This document shows, piece by piece, positions 1 through 5,368 of a stretch of 5,368 nucleotides of DNA. The notes beneath the pieces were generated by a model, which ran no database searches, was not told where the DNA came from, and saw nothing but the letters and a program-made list of their open reading frames with translations. The position numbers and the translations under genes are program-made. The DNA lies in assembly GCA_013813905.1 (NCBI GenBank), contig JACCQX010000169.1:1-5368 (forward strand). Direction: 5' to 3'. The stretch is from Chloroflexota bacterium. Lineage in GTDB: Bacteria; Chloroflexota; Limnocylindria; Limnocylindrales; CSP1-4. Numbering within the stretch: the first letter of the stretch is position 1; each line of letters starts with the position of its first letter.

Positions 1-13
1 GGGGAGCTGCTGC

Positions 14-772
14 TCAGCTGGGAGGGCCCTCGCGGCGCACCACGACGGCGCCGCTCAGCCGATCATGAAGCCCGCGGCCGTGCTCGTCGAGGAGCACCGA
101 GACGATGAGCACAACGAACCAAGCGACCGGTGCCAACTGTGTCAGGGTGGAGACGAGCGCGGACCAGTCGGCGGGCGCTTGTCCGAGAAAGGCCAGGATC
201 TGTGAGATGACTGCAACGACCGCCGGCCCGACGGTCAGCACCGGCAGGGGCGCGAAGAGCACCAGCCATCGGACGAAGGCTGCAGACGGGTTCAGCGCCC
301 GGCCATCTCGGCGTGACAGCGTGAAGAGCCCGAAGGCCAACTGTCCCGGCGTGGCGCGGAAGACCCGGATGAGATAGGTGATCACCACAGCCTGCGTAGC
401 GATCAGCGCCAGCAGCGCAAAGACGACCACGATGTACAAGGACTCGGATCCCGTGCCCTGTGCCAACGTGGGCCCCAGGATCCCGCTGAAGATGAAGGTA
501 TAGACGGCGCGGAAAGCGTAGTCCGAGATGATGATCAGGAGCACGGCGTCCAACGCGAAGGCAGCAGCCCGGACCGGAAATTCGACATAGCGCACGCCCG
601 GTGCCGGCCCGTCCGCTGCGGGCGCGAACGTGCGACCGGACGGCTCAGTGTCCAGGTCCCACTCAGTGGGATCGTCGGCTTCAGACGCGACCTCGTGGTT
701 CACCACGGGACGATCCTCCAGGTCCGTGACCCCGTACCGCTCGTCGCTCGTCATCCCATACCTCGCCGTCAT
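14..772 (-). CDS. RDD family integral membrane protein
   Basis: This 252-residue membrane protein belongs to the RDD family, whose members have mostly unknown roles; some have been linked to ion exchange or to envelope processes. The family signature is visible: Arg68 and Asp75 in the first helix (RAAAFALDAVLL), a TPGQ turn at 141-144 followed by GLFTLSRRDGR, and GLHDR at 234-238 with the conserved Asp237. Hydrophobic segments lie at about 69-88, 112-135, 166-195 (one long or two short) and 210-228. The first ~60 residues are acidic, Pro-rich and probably disordered in the cytoplasm. It is the last gene of the run, 9 bases after the fusion gene's stop codon, so it is probably translated from the same mRNA. 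Two starts are possible, Met1 (772) and Met7 (754); a GGCGAGG stretch sits upstream of Met7, so the shorter form of 246 residues is credible. Family assignment is firm; function is not known. Confidence 0.88.
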   Translation of the reverse strand: MTARYGMTSDERYGVTDLEDRPVVNHEVASEADDPTEWDLDTEPSGRTFAPAADGPAPGVRYVEFPVRAAAFALDAVLLIIISDYAFRAVYTFIFSGILGPTLAQGTGSESLYIVVVFALLALIATQAVVITYLIRVFRATPGQLAFGLFTLSRRDGRALNPSAAFVRWLVLFAPLPVLTVGPAVVAVISQILAFLGQAPADWSALVSTLTQLAPVAWFVVLIVSVLLDEHGRGLHDRLSGAVVVRREGPPS

Positions 773-781
773 CTTGCCGCG

Positions 782-3700
782 CTACGGCGCCTGGCTGCTC
801 GGTCCCGGGCCGTAGCCGGTGAGTTCGACGTAGGCCTCCCCGCCGAGCGGCACTCCGTCGCGAGTGGCCGTGACCACCTGCGATCCCTCCCAGTAGACCA
901 CGCCGGTGGTGGGGCGCGTGTCCAGTTCCTGCGCCGCGACGGTGGGCAGGAGGTCCACCACGAGGCCCTCGTCGGGCAGCTCGATGCGCCAGCCGGCCGG
1001 GTACGTCGCGCCCGTCAGCTCTGAGGTCCAGTGCTCAGTGACGGTCACGTCGAACGCCTCGCGAGGCAGGTGCTCCACTTCACCGTCGGCTCGCACCAGC
1101 GTGCCGTACACCAGCGGGTAGCCGCCCTCAGCGTCGCGTACCAGGGAGAGCGTGAAGTCGGTGCCATCGTCGAGGTTGACGGCGAACCAGTCCCAGCCGC
1201 CAGCGCCCACGGCGATGAAGTCGCCCCATTGGTGGTCGAACCAGGCCGTGCCCTCGACAGCGAGCTCCTGCCCGTCCAGGGTCAAGCTGCCGGCGGCGTC
1301 CAGCTTGGTACGGGAATAGTAGTAGGAGCCGCCGGCCGGGCCGAAGTCGATATAGCCGTCGTGATCGTGGAGCGCCACCGGGCGGCCACCGTCGTCCAGG
1401 TCGAGATCAAGGCCGAAGGCGTCGCCATTGGCCGTCCCCCGAGCCGAGAGCCGGTCGTGACCGTCGCCGCCGGTGATGGTCCAGGGCACGGCATCGGCGG
1501 CCGGGATGCCCGGCGCCACCTCGCCCCGCACCGCCAGGTCGAGGACGGGCGGATCGATGCCCTGGCCCGATCCGCCTGATCGGGATCGGTCGACCTGCGG
1601 ACCGATCTCACTGCGCTGGTCATAGAGGAACCGGTCGCCGTCCTCGTCCGTGACGGCCAGGTGAGAGGCCCAGGCGACGGGGAAGGCGCCGCGCTCGGCC
1701 CGGAAGATGACGTACTCGAAGCCGAAGCTGCGTCCGTCTTCCGCGGTCAGATGGCCGGTGTAGTACCACCACTCGGTGAGTCGATCGTGGCTGCCGTTGT
1801 CGCGCGGCAGGACCACCGGTCGCGGGTCAGGCGCCCGACTGGCGGCCGGCGTGGGCACCGGCACCGGCGGTGGGGCGACCGGCTCGTTGGCCAGCAGCCG
1901 GCCGGACGGCGAGCAGGCCGCGAGGAGCAGCGCGGCCACCACGGACAGGACGATGGCCTGGAAGGCGGCGCCCTCGATGACCGGCAGCCGTGTCCCGATC
2001 CAGCGGCGCAGCCGCGCCGGCATCCACCAGTTCCGGTCGCCCAGCAAGCGCATCGTGGAGGGCACCAGGAGCGCCCGTACGACTGTCGCGTCGAGGGCTA
2101 CGGCGATGGCCACGCCCAGGCCAACGGCCTTGATGAGCACGACCTCCGCGAAGGCGAATGAGCCGGCCACCACCACCACGATGAGCGCCGCGCTGGTCAC
2201 GATCCGGCCACTCCGCTCCAGGCCCTGGGCCACGGCCTCGCGGTTGTCGCCGGTGCGGTCGTAGGACTCCTTCATGCGCGAGAGCAGGAACACCTCGTAA
2301 TCCATGGACAGCCCGAAGAGCACGCAGAAGAGGATCACCGGCAGGGTCGTCTCCACGAAGCCCAGCGGCTGGAAACCGAGCAATGCCGAAAGGTTGCCAT
2401 CCTGGAAGATCCAGACCAGCGCGCCGAAGGAGGCCAATATGGAGAGCGCGTTGATGATCAGCGCCTTGAGTGGCAGGATCACCGAGCGGAGCAGCAGGAA
2501 GAGCACCAGGTAGGTCGAGATGAGGATGAACAGGGCGCTGCGTGGGAAGTCCGCACCGATCCGATCGACCACGTCCTTGACCTCCGCTGCGCCGCCCCCG
2601 ACCAGCACCTCGATGCCGGGTGGTGGCGCCAGCGCCGAAGCGGGATCCCGCAGGTCGTCGACCAGGGCGCGCGCCTCCGTCCGGTTCGGGCCGTACCAGG
2701 TGATGACGCTGAACGTGGTCAGGTCCTCACGCGTCGTCCGCGTCAGCCGATCCGCCACGTAGCGGTCGGCCGGGCCGCCAGCGTCCGAGAGGATCAGCTG
2801 GTACTGCTCGCGCTGGAGCCGAGGATCGATGTCCACGATGGACTCCACGCGTGCCACACGCTGGTCCGCGGCGATACGGCGGGAATAATCGAACAGCGCG
2901 CCCACGTTCTCAGGCGTGGTTGCGGGCCCGTCTGTGCGCACCGCGAGCAGGAGCGGCGCGAACTCGCCCTCCTGGAACTCGCTGACCAGGAGGTCGTAGG
3001 CCTGTCGGGAGGGCACGTCCGGCGGCAGGATGGTGGCGTCCGGCGCGTTGAAGCGGACGTGCAGGAAAGGCAGGCCCAGGACGATGAGCAGTCCCAGGGT
3101 GGGCAGGAAGACCCGCACCGGTCGGTCCATCACCCAGCGGGCGAGGCGCGCCCAGCCGCCCGGCTCGGGCATACCCGTGAGATCGACCGAGCCGCCGCGC
3201 TGGCCTTCCGTCCCCGGCGGAGCCCGGCGCAGTCGCGGCAGGCGAAGCGAGTCGATGCGCGGCCCGATGATGGCCAGCACCGCCGGCAATAACGTGACCG
3301 CCGCGACCACCGCGAAGGCCACCACGACGGCGCCCGCCACGCCCACCGAGCGCAGCACCATGAAGTCGAACAGGATCAGCCCGATAAGGCCCAGCAGGAC
3401 CGTGATACCGCTGAAGAAGGCGGCCCGCCCGGCAGTGCCCACGGTGGCCACCACGGCCGCCTCCACGGCAGCCTGGTCCGTGGTCCCGTCGGGCCTCCGG
3501 CCACCGTTGCCGCGTGCCAGCTCCTCGCGGAAGCGGCTGGAGAGCAGCAGTGCGTAGTCCACGCCCAGACCGAAGCCCAGCAGCGTGGCCAGATTCAGGA
3601 CGAAGATGCTCATCGGGGTCACCGACGCGACCAGGAAGATCACGGCCAGCGCGATGAGCACGGCGATGCCGCCCACCACGATGGGCACTCCCGCCGCCAC

Positions 3701-4294
3701 GACGCTGCCGAAGACGACCAACAGCGCGACGGCTGCCAGGGGCAGGCCGATCAGCTCGCTGCGCTGGAGGTCGCGCTCGCTGACGATCTGGATGTCGCCG
3801 TAGAAGGCAGGGCCGCCGGCCAGGTATGTGGTGTAGCCGGGAACGTCTCGTAGGGCCTCCTCCACTGGAACGATGGCGTCGGGCGAGGCGTCAGGTGGCA
3901 GGTCCAGCGAGACAAGGTGATAGACCGTCCGCCCGTCCTCGCTGACCTGGTTCGGCGCGAGCGTGTGGGGCAGCACACCGGTGACGTGCTCCGCCGACGC
4001 GACCCCCGCCAGCGCAGTGGCCACCGCCAGCTCGAACGCTGGGTCGCCGGCGCGAACGTCTGTCTCCGAGCGCACCACGATCACCAGGGCCGAAGGCGGC
4101 AGGCCGATCTCCGACTCCAGCGTCTGTCGCGTGCGGGCCGCCTCCAGGTCGTCCAGGGAGAAGCCGCCAGGGCTCAGGGCACCGGGAGCCTGGGGCGCCA
4201 GCGGCAAGGCGGCAAGGGCCAGCACGGACCACACCGCGACGACCCACCAGCGTTGGCGAGCGCAGCGTTGACCGAGGCGCTGGAACAGGGTCAT
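782..4294 (-). CDS. MMPL/RND-type transporter fused to CrtC/AttH lipocalin-like lipoprotein domain
   Basis: A 1170-residue fusion. Residues 1-755 form a full MMPL exporter, a family that moves lipids or other hydrophobic molecules across the inner membrane using proton flow. Helix 1 is at ~16-36, an outer loop spans 37-180, helices 2-6 lie in ~180-343, a cytosolic linker spans 344-390, helix 7 is at ~392-412, a second outer loop spans 413-586 and helices 8-12 lie in ~587-747. The proton-relay pairs are intact: Asp246-Tyr247 (GLGVDYALLLSSR) and Asp665-Tyr666 (GLSMDYEVFLLSR). A thirteenth hydrophobic stretch (776-793) ends in a lipobox with Cys794, then a Pro-rich linker (~804-830) leads to a CrtC/AttH domain (836-1166). 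The start MTLFQRLGQR followed by a basic run and helix 1 is typical of MMPL proteins. A GGAG site lies 14 bases upstream, rather far for a ribosome binding site. The frame is open throughout with no sign of a break. The substrate is unknown; lipid is inferred from both families. Confidence 0.9.
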   Translation of the reverse strand: MTLFQRLGQRCARQRWWVVAVWSVLALAALPLAPQAPGALSPGGFSLDDLEAARTRQTLESEIGLPPSALVIVVRSETDVRAGDPAFELAVATALAGVASAEHVTGVLPHTLAPNQVSEDGRTVYHLVSLDLPPDASPDAIVPVEEALRDVPGYTTYLAGGPAFYGDIQIVSERDLQRSELIGLPLAAVALLVVFGSVVAAGVPIVVGGIAVLIALAVIFLVASVTPMSIFVLNLATLLGFGLGVDYALLLSSRFREELARGNGGRRPDGTTDQAAVEAAVVATVGTAGRAAFFSGITVLLGLIGLILFDFMVLRSVGVAGAVVVAFAVVAAVTLLPAVLAIIGPRIDSLRLPRLRRAPPGTEGQRGGSVDLTGMPEPGGWARLARWVMDRPVRVFLPTLGLLIVLGLPFLHVRFNAPDATILPPDVPSRQAYDLLVSEFQEGEFAPLLLAVRTDGPATTPENVGALFDYSRRIAADQRVARVESIVDIDPRLQREQYQLILSDAGGPADRYVADRLTRTTREDLTTFSVITWYGPNRTEARALVDDLRDPASALAPPPGIEVLVGGGAAEVKDVVDRIGADFPRSALFILISTYLVLFLLLRSVILPLKALIINALSILASFGALVWIFQDGNLSALLGFQPLGFVETTLPVILFCVLFGLSMDYEVFLLSRMKESYDRTGDNREAVAQGLERSGRIVTSAALIVVVVAGSFAFAEVVLIKAVGLGVAIAVALDATVVRALLVPSTMRLLGDRNWWMPARLRRWIGTRLPVIEGAAFQAIVLSVVAALLLAACSPSGRLLANEPVAPPPVPVPTPAASRAPDPRPVVLPRDNGSHDRLTEWWYYTGHLTAEDGRSFGFEYVIFRAERGAFPVAWASHLAVTDEDGDRFLYDQRSEIGPQVDRSRSGGSGQGIDPPVLDLAVRGEVAPGIPAADAVPWTITGGDGHDRLSARGTANGDAFGLDLDLDDGGRPVALHDHDGYIDFGPAGGSYYYSRTKLDAAGSLTLDGQELAVEGTAWFDHQWGDFIAVGAGGWDWFAVNLDDGTDFTLSLVRDAEGGYPLVYGTLVRADGEVEHLPREAFDVTVTEHWTSELTGATYPAGWRIELPDEGLVVDLLPTVAAQELDTRPTTGVVYWEGSQVVTATRDGVPLGGEAYVELTGYGPGPSSQAP
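797..1789 (-). other. CrtC/AttH-type lipocalin-like domain (C-terminal module of the fusion)
   Basis: Residues 836-1166 of the fusion match the CrtC/AttH superfamily, which includes hydroxyneurosporene synthase (carotenoid 1,2-hydratase) and the AttH-like exported proteins encoded beside ABC exporters. Family hallmarks seen: EWWYYTGHL (841-849), GFEYVIFR (858-865), YYYSRTKL (991-998), AWFDHQWGDF (1017-1026), GWDWFAVNLDDG (1033-1044), QELDTRPTTGVVYWEG (1122-1137) and the closing GEAYVELTGY (1152-1161). Both halves of the usual two-lobed fold are present, so the domain is complete. No carotenoid genes lie nearby, and the MMPL partner favours an AttH-like carrier role for a hydrophobic ligand over a hydratase activity; that choice is inference. 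Confidence 0.88.
1913..1969 (-). other. Internal lipoprotein-type signal segment with lipobox (Cys794)
   Basis: Residues 776-794 of the fusion read AFQAIVLSVVAALLLAAC after the first Ala: a hydrophobic core followed by Leu-Ala-Ala-Cys, the classic signal peptidase II lipobox. It is preceded by a basic patch (RLRRWIGTR, 761-769) that would stay in the cytoplasm. Since a 12-helix MMPL protein ends inside the cell, this segment would carry the lipocalin domain to the outer side. The segment may be a thirteenth helix, a cleavable internal signal, or the signal of a separately started lipoprotein: an in-frame ATG (Met758, 2021-2023) would give a 36-residue signal, but no well-spaced ribosome binding site precedes it. 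Confidence 0.75.
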
Positions 4295-4308
4295 GACGAG
4301 GGGTGGAT

Positions 4309-4312
4309 CTCC
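4309..4312 (-). promoter_or_regulatory. Probable ribosome binding site of the fusion gene
   Basis: GGAG (within AGGAG on the minus strand) lies in the 36-base gap between the OsmC stop and the fusion's ATG. It is the only Shine-Dalgarno-like match there, but its 14-base distance from the start is longer than usual. It is also one arm of a 4-base CTCC/GGAG inverted repeat (4309-4320) that is too short to count as a firm hairpin. Confidence 0.4.
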
Positions 4313-4330
4313 TGCTGGAGTGAAGGCCGG

Positions 4331-4777
4331 TCAGGCCGCGGCGTCGTCCACGGCGAGGACCTCGAAGCTCGTGCCGATCTCGGCCACGCCGCGCACCGTC
4401 GCGAGGGCGGAGCAGTAGCGTCCCGTGGAAAGCGCGATGGCCCGCTCGACAGCTCTTTCGCTCACGCCGCGCCCCTGGATGGAGAAGTGCAGCACGATGG
4501 AACGGTAGGGCCACGGCCGCTCCGGATCCTGCGTCCCCTCGACGCGGACATCGACGCCGGTGACATCCTGCCGGCCCTTGCGCAGGATCTCCACCATGTC
4601 CCAGGCGGCACACGAGCCGACGCCGGCGAGGATCAGCTCAGAGGCGCTGAAGCCCGTGGCTGGCTGGTCGCTGCCCGGCGCGTGTGGTGCGTTGACGCTG
4701 ATGGTCTGGCCGGGGTGCGTGCCGCTGGCCGTGAAGCGCTCCGCCGCGGGATCCCAGGCGACCCTGACCGTCCGCAT
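4331..4777 (-). CDS. OsmC family protein (thiol-dependent peroxidase-like)
   Basis: This 148-residue soluble protein has the length and motifs of the OsmC/Ohr superfamily, whose studied members reduce organic hydroperoxides with two cysteines. Here Cys56 (AGVGSCAAWD) and Cys122 (GRYCSAL) occupy the two catalytic positions, and Glu47 in the ASELILAG stretch is the usual conserved acidic residue. The run DMVEILRKGRQDVTG resembles the YhfA-like OsmC branch rather than Ohr. The protein begins MRTVRVAWDP, the normal first strand, and is preceded by a purine-rich stretch (GAAGGGCGGGGG) abutting the ATG, which supports this start. It begins 13 bases after the Flp prepilin stop and ends 36 bases before the fusion gene, so co-transcription is likely. 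It has no signal peptide and should act in the cytoplasm as a dimer. Oxidised lipids are a plausible but unproven substrate given its neighbour. Confidence 0.9.
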   Translation of the reverse strand: MRTVRVAWDPAAERFTASGTHPGQTISVNAPHAPGSDQPATGFSASELILAGVGSCAAWDMVEILRKGRQDVTGVDVRVEGTQDPERPWPYRSIVLHFSIQGRGVSERAVERAIALSTGRYCSALATVRGVAEIGTSFEVLAVDDAAA

Positions 4778-4790
4778 CCCCCGCCCTTCG

Positions 4791-4949
4791 TCAGATCTGG
4801 TCGGCGATGGCCGACAGGATGGAGCTGATCTGGCTGCTCAGGAAAAGCAGCGCCACGAGCGTGACGATGGCGATGAGCGCCACGATCAGGCCGTACTCCA
4901 CGAGGCCCTGACCGCTCTCTGTGGACGGTGGCCGCGCCGATCCGGTCAC
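4791..4949 (-). CDS. Flp family type IVb prepilin
   Basis: A 52-residue gene. After a short polar leader (12 residues before the cleavage Gly) comes SGQGLVEYGLIVALIAIV, the hallmark of Flp/Fap pilins: Gly13 is the predicted cleavage point for a TadV-type prepilin peptidase, with Glu18-Tyr19 at the +5/+6 positions, followed by one hydrophobic helix (~20-38) and a short tail ending ADQI. Flp pilins assemble into thin Tad pili used for adherence, though many genomes also carry lone copies of unknown use. No tad machinery gene (ATPase, TadB/TadC, peptidase) is in the window. The GTG start is chosen because I find no in-frame ATG in the ~45 bases before it; a CTG at 4958 is the only other nearby option. 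No clear ribosome binding site precedes it, but it starts 13 bases after the previous stop, so it may be translated by coupling. Family call is strong, exact start less so. Confidence 0.85.
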   Translation of the reverse strand: MTGSARPPSTESGQGLVEYGLIVALIAIVTLVALLFLSSQISSILSAIADQI

Positions 4950-4962
4950 GGGCCGCAGCCGA

Positions 4963-5346
4963 TCACTCGCTGATGACCGCCCAGATGAAGCCCATGAAGA
5001 TGAAGAAGCCGGCGAAGAGCCCGATCAGCGCCGGCCCGCCCACGGTGTTGGCCGGCAGGTTCAGGCTGGCCAGGAAACCCATCGCGGCGACCCAGGCGAC
5101 CAGCAGGAACCCGAACAGGTAACGCGCATTCCGGTTGGTGACGGTGCGCACCCAGCCCGTGTAGCGCCGCTCCGGCACCAGCGCGATGCGCATCAGCACG
5201 AGGATCATGCCGGCGCCCATGAGCACCCCGATCAAGAGCGCGATGGGCTGACCGATGGCCGACTGGAAGCCGGCGTACAGCGACACCAGGACGACGCCCG
5301 TGAGGAGGAAGGCGAAGACGACGCCCATGTGCTGAAGCCGTGCCAT
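4963..5346 (-). CDS. Small four-helix membrane protein of unknown function
   Basis: I do not recognise this family. The product from the ATG at 5344-5346 is 127 residues, with four hydrophobic helices at about 9-29, 33-55, 75-95 and 103-124. Short loops separate them; the basic loop between helices 2 and 3 (RIALVPERRYTGWVRTVTNRNARY, split around residues 53-76) should be cytoplasmic, placing both ends in the cytoplasm. There are no cysteines and no obvious catalytic motif. A TTG six codons upstream (5364) could extend it, but the ATG is preferred because a TANNNT promoter box falls between the two. It is the first gene of the minus-strand run, 13 bases before the Flp prepilin, hinting at an envelope role. 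Its termini and codon use look normal for the window, so it is very likely a real gene. Confidence 0.82.
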   Translation of the reverse strand: MARLQHMGVVFAFLLTGVVLVSLYAGFQSAIGQPIALLIGVLMGAGMILVLMRIALVPERRYTGWVRTVTNRNARYLFGFLLVAWVAAMGFLASLNLPANTVGGPALIGLFAGFFIFMGFIWAVISE

Positions 5347-5354
5347 CGCGGCGG

Positions 5355-5360
5355 AGTCTA
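5355..5360 (-). promoter_or_regulatory. Probable -10 box (TAGACT) of a leaderless promoter
   Basis: On the minus strand TAGACT, a TANNNT match, ends 8 bases before the ATG of the four-helix protein. That spacing would put the transcription start at or next to the ATG, giving an mRNA without a leader, and no ribosome binding site is seen there. The -35 region falls beyond the window edge and cannot be judged. A single six-base match can occur by chance. Confidence 0.45.
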
Positions 5361-5368
5361 GCAAAGGC

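Noticed and set aside
5..19. AGCTG/CAGCT inverted repeat at the end of the RDD gene, considered as a terminator
   Set aside because: Only a 5-base stem, overlapping the stop codon, and no T-run is visible; the window ends too soon to judge what follows.
797..1789. Carotenoid 1,2-hydratase (CrtC) as the gene's enzymatic function
   Set aside because: The fold family matches, but there are no carotenoid genes nearby and the domain is joined to an exporter, so an AttH-like carrier role is the more cautious reading.
1031..2264. Several plus-strand open frames of 160-180 residues
   Set aside because: All are antisense to the CrtC/AttH and MMPL coding region and lack family motifs or plausible starts.
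4309..4320. CTCC/GGAG hairpin that could hide the fusion gene's ribosome binding site
   Set aside because: A 4-base stem with a 4-base loop is too weak and too likely by chance to call a regulator.
3891..4613. 240-residue minus-strand open frame overlapping OsmC and the fusion start
   Set aside because: Arg/Gly/Pro/His-rich composition with no recognisable motif, while the other frame encodes conserved OsmC and MMPL residues in the same DNA.
3917..4828. 303-residue open frame on the plus strand
   Set aside because: It lies opposite the well-supported OsmC and MMPL genes, reads as Arg/Gly/Ala-rich low-complexity sequence and shows no domain; it is a GC-driven shadow.

Overview
The window is high-GC DNA (roughly two thirds G+C by eye) and almost wholly coding. 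Five genes, all on the minus strand, read from right to left with gaps of only 9 to 36 bases, so they look like one operon. In order of transcription they are: a small four-helix membrane protein of unknown function (start about 5346), a 52-residue Flp-type (type IVb) prepilin with a GTG start (4949-4791), an OsmC-family thiol peroxidase-like protein (4777-4331), a very large fused protein (4294-782) and an RDD-family membrane protein (772-14). I see no RNA genes, CRISPR arrays, insertion sequences or recombination sites. The long open frames on the plus strand and in other minus frames are GC-driven shadows.

The notable gene is the 1170-residue fusion. Its first ~750 residues are a complete MMPL/RND-type lipid exporter with both Asp-Tyr proton-relay pairs. 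Its last ~335 residues are a complete CrtC/AttH-type lipocalin-like domain. Between them lies a hydrophobic stretch ending in a lipobox (Leu-Ala-Ala-Cys, Cys794), exactly as at the start of a free lipoprotein. The protein therefore looks like a lipid exporter with a lipid-binding lipocalin tethered on the outer face of the membrane. It might also be cut at the lipobox into a transporter plus a lipoprotein. I do not know this arrangement as a described system, and it is the best candidate here for something new.

Organism: the short intergenic gaps, a TANNNT box (TAGACT) 8 bases before the first ATG (a leaderless-promoter layout), a lone Flp pilin and the Actinomycetota-like MMPL sequence suggest a high-GC environmental bacterium. 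Chloroflexota (Limnocylindria-like) or Actinomycetota are possible; this is inference from style, not a marker gene.

Working together (inference): four of the five products are membrane or cell-surface proteins and the fifth is an OsmC protein that may deal with organic peroxides such as oxidised lipids. A shared cell-envelope role, centred on exporting and carrying a lipid, fits but is unproven.
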